NCBI GenBank assembly: GCA_002413325.1
Contig: DHWT01000297.1
Location: 21,921-39,190 of the forward strand
DNA length: 17,270 nucleotides
Direction of reading: 5' to 3'
Source: Chitinophagaceae bacterium UBA5175
GTDB lineage: Bacteria; Bacteroidota; Bacteroidia; Chitinophagales; Chitinophagaceae
Below the pieces are notes generated by a model, which was given only the letters and a program-made list of their open reading frames with translations, made no database searches and was not told the origin of the DNA. This document shows positions 6,847 to 14,321 of the stretch, in pieces (the stretch's first letter is position 1; each line of letters opens with the position of its first letter). Both the position numbers and the translations under genes were made by a program.

Positions 6847-7309
6847 GATTTTTACGTCCAAGGAAATTGTATTCCAGGTAAATCGATGGAAACTGCTCAG
6901 CAAAACCATTTCCTTCACCAATGGGTGCTTCGATATCCTGCACCCGGGCCATATCGCCTCCCTGTCCGATGCGGCACGCGAAGCGGACTTCCTGGTGGTG
7001 GGCCTGAATTCAGATGCCTCAGCCAGGCGTCTGAAAGGGCCCGGCCGTCCCGTAATGGACGAGTCCTCCCGGGCACTCATGCTGGCTTCCCTGCTCATGG
7101 TGGATGCCGTGGTGATCTTCGAAGAAGACACGCCGCTTGAACTGATCGAACTGGTGAAACCCGATGTACTGGTGAAAGGAGGCGACTATACGATTGATCA
7201 GATTGTCGGTGCAAACGAAGTAATCGCGTCCGGTGGCCGTGTGGTGATCAATCCCATTGTTCCCGGATTTTCAACTACCGGGATTATTGGTAAGATCAGG
7301 TCTTTGTAA
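6818..7309 (+). CDS. rfaE2: D-glycero-beta-D-manno-heptose 1-phosphate adenylyltransferase (RfaE2/HldE C-domain type)
   Basis: A cytidylyltransferase-fold nucleotidyltransferase that transfers AMP from ATP to heptose-1-phosphate, giving ADP-heptose for LPS core synthesis. Seen are TNGCFDILHPGH (HxGH motif, about residues 34-45), VVGLNSDASARRLKGPGRPV (60-79) and LVKGGDYTIDQIVGANEV with a final GFSTTGIIGKI, all typical of RfaE2. The length of 163 equals the stand-alone enzyme; the kinase half (RfaE1) is not in the window. The ATG at 6818 sits inside the end of the preceding gene (29-base overlap). It is supported because the family's N-terminal KIF-type segment (here LRIFTSKE) begins nine residues after it, and no later Met precedes the motif. 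FAD/glycerol-3-phosphate type cytidylyltransferases are the main alternative and fit less well. Confidence 0.92.
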   Translation: MRQPQVIQLRIFTSKEIVFQVNRWKLLSKTISFTNGCFDILHPGHIASLSDAAREADFLVVGLNSDASARRLKGPGRPVMDESSRALMLASLLMVDAVVIFEEDTPLELIELVKPDVLVKGGDYTIDQIVGANEVIASGGRVVINPIVPGFSTTGIIGKIRSL

Positions 7310-7479
7310 TGTGGGTGTATGGAGTATGTAAATAATTGAGAACTGAGCATATTTTAAGCCATCAGAACCGTGTGGATCCTGATATGAAGGCCGCTGTAGC
7401 AAAGTGTAAAGGCAGCTATTGATTACCCGGACCGGTGCATTTAAAAAAGTTGCCCTCTCTGGAGGTTGATAAGCCCAGC

Positions 7480-8157
7480 TTACCCCCTGTACATTCTCTC
7501 CACCTCCTGTACGATGATTTCAATATTATGATCATCCCCCTGGGCATCGTACGGCTGTTTTAGGCTGCTACCGAAAAAGAATGCGACGGTTTGCCAGACG
7601 CGGGCTGAGAAACTGCCCCGGTATTCCCTGATGATATCATAGCAATTGTTGCCGGTTTGCCGGTTGATCAGTTTCATCAAAACCGTTCCCTGGTAAACAG
7701 ACAGCTTTTCCATGGGATCGGTGAATTCTTTTTTAAGTTCTTTTTCCTTGCCCTTGATATAATCCTTTTTTTCCGACTCCGAATTCATACCGGCCAGGTG
7801 TACATTCATATCATTGAGTATAATTCCGGCTTTTCTTGCATAGGGATAAGTGACATACACCGCATTACGTAAACGGGTCATTGCTTCCATCCGCCGGCGC
7901 ATGGCCCGGGACATGGCATGTATCACATCCACAGAGGCCAATGATTTGGCAGGGATGGTATCGCCATTATAAATGATCACCTGGCTCCAGATGGTATCGT
8001 TTTTACCAAAGCGGTTATTGAACCGGGAAAGGGATGCCTCTTTCTTTTGGGGCAATGGCTGCCGGCCTGAATCCTCCTGGGCAAAAACAGCCTGAACCGA
8101 AATCAGCAGGATAAACGGGAAAATGACGCTCAGGTATCGTACGCGAAAAAGAGACAT
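7480..8157 (-). CDS. DUF4294 family secreted protein
   Basis: I recognise the DUF4294 family, found mainly in Bacteroidota and of unknown function. From the ATG at 8157 the 225-residue protein begins with a signal peptide, MSLFRVRY followed by a hydrophobic stretch, with likely cleavage after VFA (residue 26) before QEDSG. The upstream ATG at 8196 would bury the signal, so I reject it. The mature part holds the family motifs YNGDTIPAKSL, RLRNAVYVTYPYARKAGIIL and LSVYQGTVLMKLINRQTG, then FSARVWQTVAFFFGSSLKQP with YD and IEIIV near the end. No catalytic signature is visible. It is convergent with the heptose gene, across 170 bases in which I find no clear terminator, and it has its own promoter upstream of it. 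Confidence 0.85.
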   Translation of the reverse strand: MSLFRVRYLSVIFPFILLISVQAVFAQEDSGRQPLPQKKEASLSRFNNRFGKNDTIWSQVIIYNGDTIPAKSLASVDVIHAMSRAMRRRMEAMTRLRNAVYVTYPYARKAGIILNDMNVHLAGMNSESEKKDYIKGKEKELKKEFTDPMEKLSVYQGTVLMKLINRQTGNNCYDIIREYRGSFSARVWQTVAFFFGSSLKQPYDAQGDDHNIEIIVQEVERMYRG

Positions 8158-8165
8158 GTAAACAA

Positions 8166-8196
8166 TAAAGTTAATACAAATTCCGGGTCTTCCCAA
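8166..8196 (-). promoter_or_regulatory. Bacteroidota promoter (-33/-7) for the DUF4294 gene
   Basis: On the minus strand TTG (8196-8194) is followed after 20 bases by TAACTTTA (8173-8166), a one-mismatch form of TAnnTTTG. The spacing is inside the known 17-23 range. The ATG at 8157 follows the -7 box after eight bases, so the transcript would be nearly leaderless. A 6-bp inverted repeat (GGGTCT ... AGACCC) spans the -33 box and could double as a weak terminator hairpin for ccmF. Confidence 0.45.
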
Positions 8197-8211
8197 GAAG
8201 CAGAGACCCCG

Positions 8212-10665
8212 CTAGGCAAGCGGTTGCGGCGTTTTTTTCAAAAGGGTTTTGCGCCGGTTCCTGATACTCATCACAAATCCGGTCATCATGACCACTACGC
8301 CGATCCATACCAGGTTGATCTGCGGAAACATATATACTTTCAGGGAAACAAAAGGAACCAGGTCCGAAGATTCCTTGGTTAACAGCTGGATCTTTTTATT
8401 ATTCATGACGGAACCCAGTTCGACGGCGAGGTTTTGCGCAAACAGCGTATCGGACACACGGTGGATCATATTATCCTTCACGTATAAAAGCGGCGACAGG
8501 GTATACTGCTGGCTGTCGCGGCTGATCACCCGGATTTTTGCCAGCAGGGCAGTATCAGATGCAGTAAAATGATATTTATCCGTTGTTGGATTTACCAGCA
8601 CCGTGTCGAGTATCAGCATGCCCCTGGAATAATAAATGGTATCATGCAGGGCCACCGGAAATGCTTTAAAACCGGATGTGTCCCGCTGCTTATCCAGGAT
8701 ATTTGCATAACTGATATAAGTAAAAATATCCCGGTCCCAATAATGCTGCTTGTCGGGGTTATTGGAAAAATTCTCCATACCCTTGGTATTCTTGATCAGG
8801 TTGGGCCACAGGTCAAAGGTTTCTCCTGTTTTTTTATCCTCGAATTTAACTTTGAAGTAAGTAATATTTCCGGCTGTGTTCACGGAATCATTGCTGAGAT
8901 AAGTAGCATAGTACTTTCCCATATCCGTTTTTACATTTTTGAGCAGGGTCAGGTTTTCCAGCGGGTTTTCTTTTGTTTTCGGATCGAAGGGCAGGTTGAT
9001 CCCGGTGGTATTGTGGGAAAGGACTTCTTTCTTGGAAGAAGAGATCAGGATACCTACCAGCAGTAATCCGAACCCGGCATGGGCAATGGATGCACCGGCC
9101 ATTTTTATTTTCCCGTTCAGACTGTTGAAAATATAACCTGCGTTCGAGACCACCGAATAAATCCCGGCAAAAAGCGCCAGGTGAACGGCCGCCTGGTAAC
9201 CGCTGCCGTAGTCAGTATATTGCACATGCCCGAAAACACTCACACTTACGGAAATTACCAGTGCCAGCGCTGTAAGGGGCCAGAGTTTTTTCAGCACCTG
9301 AGACGGTGAACTGTTCTTATATTTTAAATACTGAACCGTTGCGGTTAACAAACCCAGGATGATGGCTATAAAGATTTCAATCCGGTTATAGGCAAATTTC
9401 GGGTCGTCCCCGGTTACCAGTTTAGTGCCGAACACCGTATTGATTACAGGAAGGGATGTCCACACCATGATAAAAATAGCAGAAAGAAAAATGACCAGGG
9501 AACCAATGAACATCCAGAATTCCCGGGACCATGTATTTTCTTCCTTCGATACATGCGGGATCCGGTTGTATCGGATAAAAAATAAAAAGATGGCAGGTAC
9601 AAAAAATAAGACGATCAGTAAAATCAGTTGCAGATCCAGGCCCGAACCCACAAAAGCATGGACTGATGTATCGCCCAGTATGCCGCTCCGGGTAAGAAAA
9701 GTGGAATACAGGATCAGGGTAAAACCCAGGATTAAAAAAAGATAGGTGGCCCTTAACGAATGACCGGTGCTGTTATAAACAACCTGGGTATGCAGGCCGG
9801 CAACCAGGACAAGCCAGGGAACCAGGGACGCATTTTCCACGGGATCCCAGGCCCAGTAACCACCGAACGTAAGGGATTCATAGGCCCATGCTGCACCCAT
9901 CATGATACCGGTTCCCAATACGCAGGCGCTGAAAAGAGTCCAGGGTAACGCCGTTTTTGTCCAGGATCCGTATTCCTTCTTCCAAAGACCGCCGACAGCA
10001 AAGGCGAACGGGATAATGGTGGATGAAAATCCCAGGAACAAAACCGGCGGATGGATCACCATCCAGTAGTTCTGTAACAGGGCATTGAGGCTTTGTCCGT
10101 CCTGCATCTGCGGAATGGATAAATAATCAGCCCGTTGAAAAATGGGAGCTTCCTGGAACATCTGCCGCACAAGCAGGAAGGGGCTGTGACCGACCTGGAA
10201 AGAAAATACATACACGCCGAGTATCATGGTGGTCAGGCAAAACTGCGCAAAACTGATGATGGTGAGCAGGGGTGCTTCCCAATGTCTGACGCGGAACATG
10301 AGGATGGTTCCTAAAACACCGTTCCACATCATCCATAATAAAAAACTTCCTTCCTGGGCCTCCCATATGCAGCTGAGCATGTACTTCGGATCCAGGCTTT
10401 TACTGGAATGTTCCCAGGCAAAATTATATTCGAAATAATGCTGCCGGATAATATAATAAATGGTGGCAAAGACGATGAAAACCGAAACGGTATTCAACAG
10501 AAACGCAAATCGGGCCATTTTTTTCCAGGATGCCGCTTCTTCCAGGGAACGGGCATTGGCCGTTTTTAGATAGGACAGAGTGGCCACCAGTGAGCCGGCA
10601 AAAGAGAGTACCACAAAAAACTGACCCAGCTTGCCCGGCATCAAATGTTCGCCAACATACTCCAT
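8212..10665 (-). CDS. ccmF: Cytochrome c haem lyase subunit, CcmF/CcsA family
   Basis: A polytopic inner-membrane protein that takes haem from CcmE and attaches it to apocytochrome c outside the membrane. The 817 residues show about 14 hydrophobic segments, the haem-handling WWD loop as FGGYWAWDPVENASLVPWL (residues 267-285), HPPVLFLGF (205-213) and further conserved-looking histidines at 336 (DTSVHAF) and 529 (IAHAGFG). The WEAQEGSFLLW segment (101-111) is typical of CcmF. After the last long membrane block (about 520-541) comes a soluble extracytoplasmic domain of about 220 residues, then a final membrane segment at about 785-805, matching CcmF topology. Its start lies five bases after the ccmE stop, so the two are coupled. 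Other ccm genes (A, B, C, H) are not in the window. Confidence 0.93.
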   Translation of the reverse strand: MEYVGEHLMPGKLGQFFVVLSFAGSLVATLSYLKTANARSLEEAASWKKMARFAFLLNTVSVFIVFATIYYIIRQHYFEYNFAWEHSSKSLDPKYMLSCIWEAQEGSFLLWMMWNGVLGTILMFRVRHWEAPLLTIISFAQFCLTTMILGVYVFSFQVGHSPFLLVRQMFQEAPIFQRADYLSIPQMQDGQSLNALLQNYWMVIHPPVLFLGFSSTIIPFAFAVGGLWKKEYGSWTKTALPWTLFSACVLGTGIMMGAAWAYESLTFGGYWAWDPVENASLVPWLVLVAGLHTQVVYNSTGHSLRATYLFLILGFTLILYSTFLTRSGILGDTSVHAFVGSGLDLQLILLIVLFFVPAIFLFFIRYNRIPHVSKEENTWSREFWMFIGSLVIFLSAIFIMVWTSLPVINTVFGTKLVTGDDPKFAYNRIEIFIAIILGLLTATVQYLKYKNSSPSQVLKKLWPLTALALVISVSVSVFGHVQYTDYGSGYQAAVHLALFAGIYSVVSNAGYIFNSLNGKIKMAGASIAHAGFGLLLVGILISSSKKEVLSHNTTGINLPFDPKTKENPLENLTLLKNVKTDMGKYYATYLSNDSVNTAGNITYFKVKFEDKKTGETFDLWPNLIKNTKGMENFSNNPDKQHYWDRDIFTYISYANILDKQRDTSGFKAFPVALHDTIYYSRGMLILDTVLVNPTTDKYHFTASDTALLAKIRVISRDSQQYTLSPLLYVKDNMIHRVSDTLFAQNLAVELGSVMNNKKIQLLTKESSDLVPFVSLKVYMFPQINLVWIGVVVMMTGFVMSIRNRRKTLLKKTPQPLA

Positions 10666-10670
10666 AATTT

Positions 10671-11087
10671 CTATTGGGTTTTATTGAGGTTCTTTTTCGC
10701 CATTTCCGGATCATCCTTGTATTTGGAGGGACATTTGATCAGGATTCCGTCTTTTTGCGAGATCTCAAAAACGTCTCCGTTCATTTTACCTTTCAGTACA
10801 ACCCGTTCCGCCTTTTCCATGTCGTAGGGTTTCCCATAATGGTAAACAACCCTTGCCTGGCTGCCCAGTGTATCGAGGATATAGAAACTGAGGTAGTTGG
10901 GATCTTTTACCGGGTTGTATTCCATGGGTTTGCTGTTATCCAGCCTGGCAATAATGGTAACATTTTTACCTTCTTTCTGCCGGGCGGAGGCGATGGTTTC
11001 ATAGGTGGACAGGTTGCCCATAAAACTGACCAGCAAACCGATACTGATGGCAATGAAAACCAGAAGGATAATATGGGTGCGTTTCAT
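10671..11087 (-). CDS. ccmE: Cytochrome c maturation haem chaperone CcmE, CxxxY type
   Basis: CcmE holds haem covalently outside the membrane and passes it to CcmF. From the ATG at 11087 (138 residues) there is one N-terminal membrane anchor (about residues 5-24), then an OB-fold with VTIIARLDNSKPMEYNP, LSFYILDTLGSQARVVYHYG and VVLKGKMNGDVFEIS, and a flexible tail with ILIKCPSKY. The haem-binding site is thus Cys-x3-Tyr rather than the His-x3-Tyr of enterobacteria; the Cys form is known from Desulfovibrio and archaeal CcmE. The upstream ATG at 11108 would put seven residues over the promoter-like TAACTTTG element, so I prefer 11087. It is the first gene of a ccmE-ccmF unit. Confidence 0.92.
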   Translation of the reverse strand: MKRTHIILLVFIAISIGLLVSFMGNLSTYETIASARQKEGKNVTIIARLDNSKPMEYNPVKDPNYLSFYILDTLGSQARVVYHYGKPYDMEKAERVVLKGKMNGDVFEISQKDGILIKCPSKYKDDPEMAKKNLNKTQ

Positions 11088-11093
11088 GATCTG

Positions 11094-11101
11094 CAAAGTT
11101 A
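11094..11101 (-). promoter_or_regulatory. Bacteroidota -7 element before ccmE
   Basis: The minus strand reads TAACTTTG followed by CAGATC and then the ATG at 11087. The box matches TAnnTTTG exactly, but only six bases separate it from the start codon, implying a leaderless or nearly leaderless mRNA. No TTG stands at the usual -33 distance. Confidence 0.4.
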
Positions 11102-11195
11102 TTCCCAAAAACCCATTATCCGAATAATTTTAATATAAGCTTAATGCATAAGGCTCAGGGTATAACGCCAGGTACATTACCAAATTCCCAAATTT

Positions 11196-11219
11196 GCTTT
11201 AGGCTTTGGGCTTTAGGCT
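11196..11219. repeat. Two direct copies of GCTTTAGGCT
   Basis: GCTTTAGGCT occurs at 11196-11205 and again at 11210-11219, separated by TTGG. Just before it, CAAATT-CCCA-AATTTG (11181-11196) is a 6-bp inverted repeat. This lies in the 209-base divergent gap between ccmE and the arginase-family gene, which otherwise holds only the two promoters. Confidence 0.7.
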
Positions 11220-11237
11220 GAATCAGGCGATTTACTT

Positions 11238-11267
11238 TTGATATTCCCGGTTCCTGCAGTACCTTCG
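11238..11267 (+). promoter_or_regulatory. Bacteroidota promoter (-33/-7) for the arginase operon
   Basis: TTG (11238-11240, within TTTTG), 19 bases, then TACCTTCG (11260-11267), a one-mismatch form of TAnnTTTG at the preferred spacing. The arginase-family ATG at 11297 follows after 29 bases. Confidence 0.55.
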
Positions 11268-11296
11268 CCAACCGTTCCAAGGACAGACAGCATACC

Positions 11297-12382
11297 ATGA
11301 CAGATTTATCCCACTTCGATTCAAACATCGCAAGTAATCCGAAAAATACCATTTTTGGACTCCCTTTCACTGAAGCAGATGCCCGGCTCGTTATATTACC
11401 CGTACCCTGGGAAGTAACTGTCAGCGCCGGATCGGGTACTTCACGTGCAGGCGAACACATTTTCAATGCGAGCATGCAGGTGGATGTATTCGACGAGGAA
11501 TCCGGCAATGCCTGGAAACAGGGAATCTACATGCGTCATCCTGACCGGAAAGTTCTTATGAAGAGCGACTACCTGCGCAAGGAAGCCGAGCTCTATATCA
11601 ATTATATTTCCAAAGGAGAAGAGATCGAGAAGAACAGTTTCATGTGCAAGTCGCTGAAGGAAATTAATGAAGGAAGCGCCAACCTGAACAAATGGGTTTA
11701 TGAACAGACCAGCAGCCTGCTGCGCGAAGGCAAACTGGTAGCCCTGCTCGGTGGCGATCACAGTGTACCTCTTGGTTACCTGAAAGCCATCGCAGAGAAA
11801 TACGGCGAATTCGGCATATTGCAAATCGACGCGCATTGTGACCTTCGTAAAGCCTATGAAAATTTCGATCATAGCCACGGGAGCATCATGTTCAATGCGC
11901 TCCGGGATGTTCCCGAGATCACCCGGCTGGTCCAACTGGGAATTCGGGATTACAGCGAGGAAGAATTCAACTATATCCGCAACAGCAACCAGCGTGTAGT
12001 CGCTTATTTTGATAAAGACATCAAAGAAAAATTATTTGAAGGTCAACCCTGGCGCTCGATCGTAGATGAAATCGTATCGCATCTGCCTGACTGTGTTTAT
12101 GTGAGTTTTGATGTGGACGGACTCGATCCGAAATTATGCCCCAATACAGGAACTCCGGTAAATGGCGGATTTGAAGTGGAACAGGTGGTTTACCTGATTA
12201 AAAAAATGATTGAAAGCGGCCGTAAATTCATCGGCTTCGACCTGGATGAAATTGCCATTGGCGAAAGCAATTTTGACGCCAATGTCGGCGCACGTATTTT
12301 ATGGAAACTCTGCAATATACTGGTAGCCGCCAATCCCCTGCCTTTAACCCGTAAAGAAGAGGAATGCACTACGACTTTGTAG
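11297..12382 (+). CDS. Arginase/agmatinase (ureohydrolase) family enzyme
   Basis: A Mn2+-dependent ureohydrolase; relatives split agmatine, arginine, formimidoylglutamate or guanidino acids into urea or formamide plus an amine. The binuclear metal ligands are intact: His155 in LGGDHS, Asp178, His180 and Asp182 in DAHCDLR, and Asp272 and Asp274 in SFDVDGLDP. The following CPNTGTPVNGGF is the family's substrate loop. At 361 residues it is longer than agmatinase of E. coli (about 306), because of an N-terminal extension and an insert (about residues 75-140) usual in Bacteroidota members. The substrate cannot be told from the sequence; agmatine is most often assumed. Its 3' end overlaps the next gene by 19 bases, making it the first gene of a three-gene operon. 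No other polyamine genes are near. Confidence 0.88.
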   Translation: MTDLSHFDSNIASNPKNTIFGLPFTEADARLVILPVPWEVTVSAGSGTSRAGEHIFNASMQVDVFDEESGNAWKQGIYMRHPDRKVLMKSDYLRKEAELYINYISKGEEIEKNSFMCKSLKEINEGSANLNKWVYEQTSSLLREGKLVALLGGDHSVPLGYLKAIAEKYGEFGILQIDAHCDLRKAYENFDHSHGSIMFNALRDVPEITRLVQLGIRDYSEEEFNYIRNSNQRVVAYFDKDIKEKLFEGQPWRSIVDEIVSHLPDCVYVSFDVDGLDPKLCPNTGTPVNGGFEVEQVVYLIKKMIESGRKFIGFDLDEIAIGESNFDANVGARILWKLCNILVAANPLPLTRKEEECTTTL

Positions 12383-12909
12383 TCACCCTCAAAAGGGAAA
12401 ATATACGCAAAACCGATCTGGTCAGTTTTATTCTTTTGGTTTTTTCCTTCGGGGCATGTTGTTATGCGCAGATCCGCCATGGTCTAAACATATTCCTGAG
12501 TACAGCAGCCATCATACTGCTGACCGGTTTACTATTAAACATAGATGCTTCCCGTAAAGGACAGGAACTGCGTTTCAGAAACTGGTTATTGGCCGCCGGC
12601 CTTTTCTGGCTGGGCATGCCTTTTTTTCAATGGATGTTCATTCCGTTTGTTTTTTTTTCACTTCTGGAAGCACAGGCAAAATACCCGCTGGAAATTGGTT
12701 TTCATCCGGGGGGCATTGTGATCAATTCCTTATTTAAAAAAAAAATTCCATGGACCGCCCTTCAGTCTGTGATTCTAAAAGACGGGTTACTCACCCTCGA
12801 TTTCAGGAACAATACTTTATTTCAGAAGGAAGTGCTGGAAGATGAGGAGCCCGATGCGGATGAAGATGAATTTAACGACTACTGCCGCAGCAAACTCTTA
12901 AATTTGTGA
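12364..12909 (+). CDS. Membrane protein with three hydrophobic segments and a PH-like C-terminal region
   Basis: I do not recognise a named family. The 181-residue protein has a charged N-terminus (about 1-18), membrane segments at about 19-36, 42-60 and 74-100, and a soluble tail. The tail has the pattern of small bacterial PH-like (YcxB/bPH) domains: a strand pair ending in GGIVINS, then KKKIPWTALQSVILKDGLLT and LDFRNN. It ends in a very acidic stretch (about 158-172) and a short helix. The start lies inside the arginase-family gene (19-base overlap), and its TGA overlaps the possible GTG start of the radical SAM gene, so it is co-translated with both. A run of ten A at 12736-12745 lies within the coding sequence. 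The function is unknown; the PH-like reading is inference from pattern only. Confidence 0.75.
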   Translation: MHYDFVVTLKRENIRKTDLVSFILLVFSFGACCYAQIRHGLNIFLSTAAIILLTGLLLNIDASRKGQELRFRNWLLAAGLFWLGMPFFQWMFIPFVFFSLLEAQAKYPLEIGFHPGGIVINSLFKKKIPWTALQSVILKDGLLTLDFRNNTLFQKEVLEDEEPDADEDEFNDYCRSKLLNL

Positions 12910-14198
12910 TCATGTCGCCCTTTATTTTATATTCAGACGGGGAAGGAAATATTTTCGAAGATCAATCACTCTATGCCTGCGGGCGCAGCGGATGGGATGC
13001 TTTACCGGTTGGGGAATCAGACTGGATTGAACTTCCGGAAGGAGGTTCCCTCTATGAACTGCCCGGGCGGCGGGGGATCGGCATCGATGTGGAAACCGGC
13101 GACATGCGATTATGTGAAAAGGGATGGGCTGTTGCGGCTTTTATTCCGCCCGCACATACCGGACTGTATCTGGCCGCTTATGAAACGGGGCGGGATGCCC
13201 CTACCCTTCCTTTATTTTGTTATACCGCTGCCGGATGGTTCAATGAAAAATTTTATGTACCAGCCGTTCGCATCGAACCTGATATACGCCAGGAAGCCGG
13301 CGGATATGATACAGAACGCATTCAAAAGGGCGCGGAACGTTTACTGAATGTCTACCCTCATAACCGACTGGTGAAACACCTGATGGAAAATTGCTGCAAC
13401 ACCTATCATTGTCCGGCAGCCAGGAATCTGGCCCTCGGCCGATGGGAATGTCCCGTACCTGTTTCTCCTGCCTGTAATGCAAATTGCATCGGATGCATTT
13501 CTTTTCAGCCACAGGAAGAAACCATTCAATCCACACAGGACCGGCTGACTTTCCGGCCCACTGCCGAAGAAATCGTAGAGTTCACGGTTCCACATCTGCA
13601 AACAGCCCCCTTTCCAATTGTGAGTTTCGGGCAGGGCTGTGAGGGAGAACCCCTGCTCATGTGGGAAACCATCCGTGAGGCCATTCTTGAAATAAGAAAA
13701 CATACCGGCCGAGGCAGTATCAATATAAATACCAACGGTTCCAATCCCGCTGCGGTAAACGCCTTATGCGACGCCGGTTTGAATTCCATACGGGTGAGTA
13801 TGAATTCGGCACGTAAAAATATTTACGAAGCTTATTACAGGCCAAATAATTATGAATTTGAAGATATCGTGGATAGCCTGCGCGTAGTCAGAGACGCAGG
13901 CGGCTGGACTTCCATTAACTATTTTGTGTTCCCGGGCATGACGGACAACGAAGAGGAATATGAAGCCCTCCGCAAACTGATTTCCGGAACCGGACTTAAT
14001 ATGATCCAGTGGCGGAATTTCAATATTGACCCGGACTGGTACCTGGGAAAGATAGGACGCGCAGACACAGGTGAAGCCATGGGTATAAAAACCCTGATGG
14101 AACTTTTGAGGGAAGAATTTCCGCTGTTAAAATTTGGTTATTTCAACCCTCCTATGGAACGCATCCGGGGAGAATTTGAGAAAGATTTTGCAACTTAA
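12906..14198 (+). CDS. Radical SAM protein with an unassigned N-terminal region
   Basis: The radical SAM cluster motif CNANCIGC (Cys190, Cys194, Cys197, counted from the GTG) binds the [4Fe-4S] cluster that cleaves SAM. Downstream are SFGQGCEGEPLL (240-251, the GGEP-type SAM-binding motif), SININTNGSNP (271-281) and a barrel continuing to about residue 370 with VFPGMTDNEEEYE. The first 180 residues match no domain I know. They end in a cysteine-rich segment (Cys163, 164, 169 and 182) that might bind an extra metal or cluster. There is no SPASM-type Cys-rich C-terminus. The start is either GTG 12906, overlapping the previous stop as GTGA, or ATG 12912, two codons later; either retains everything. 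The substrate is unknown. The position in the arginase operon suggests a linked role. Confidence 0.85.
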   Translation: MIMSPFILYSDGEGNIFEDQSLYACGRSGWDALPVGESDWIELPEGGSLYELPGRRGIGIDVETGDMRLCEKGWAVAAFIPPAHTGLYLAAYETGRDAPTLPLFCYTAAGWFNEKFYVPAVRIEPDIRQEAGGYDTERIQKGAERLLNVYPHNRLVKHLMENCCNTYHCPAARNLALGRWECPVPVSPACNANCIGCISFQPQEETIQSTQDRLTFRPTAEEIVEFTVPHLQTAPFPIVSFGQGCEGEPLLMWETIREAILEIRKHTGRGSININTNGSNPAAVNALCDAGLNSIRVSMNSARKNIYEAYYRPNNYEFEDIVDSLRVVRDAGGWTSINYFVFPGMTDNEEEYEALRKLISGTGLNMIQWRNFNIDPDWYLGKIGRADTGEAMGIKTLMELLREEFPLLKFGYFNPPMERIRGEFEKDFAT

Positions 14199-14209
14199 GC
14201 CTGAAGCTT
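14199..14209. repeat. Left arm of an 11-bp inverted repeat flanking the tonB-like gene
   Basis: GCCTGAAGCTT begins at the last base of the radical SAM stop region and returns as its exact reverse complement AAGCTTCAGGC at 15211-15221, just after the tonB-like stop. The arms are about 1 kb apart and enclose the whole gene. Confidence 0.6.
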
Positions 14210-14321
14210 AACACCTGATGTGTTTAAAACATTAAAATTATAGATGGCCGACCCCTTCTTTTATATTAGGGAACGTTTATTTTGGTTCATCTTTTGTTCC
14301 TGATTTAACTAACTTGATCCC

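Noticed and set aside
7310..7479. Terminator or small RNA in the convergent gap after the heptose gene
   Set aside because: Only short imperfect inverted repeats (for example ATCAG ... CTGAT) without a U-tract; I see nothing definite here.
8569..9066. 165-codon plus-strand frame inside ccmF
   Set aside because: Antisense shadow of the soluble domain of CcmF; no domain, no ribosome signal.
11155..11508. 117-codon minus-strand frame across the arginase promoter and start
   Set aside because: Overlaps the arginase-family N-terminus antisense and the intergenic repeat; composition is Ser/Lys-rich with no homology that I can see.
14210..14321. Possible promoter for the tonB-like gene (TTTTGG ... 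TAACTTGA)
   Set aside because: The -7 match has two mismatches and the spacing of 25 bases is outside the usual 17-23 range.
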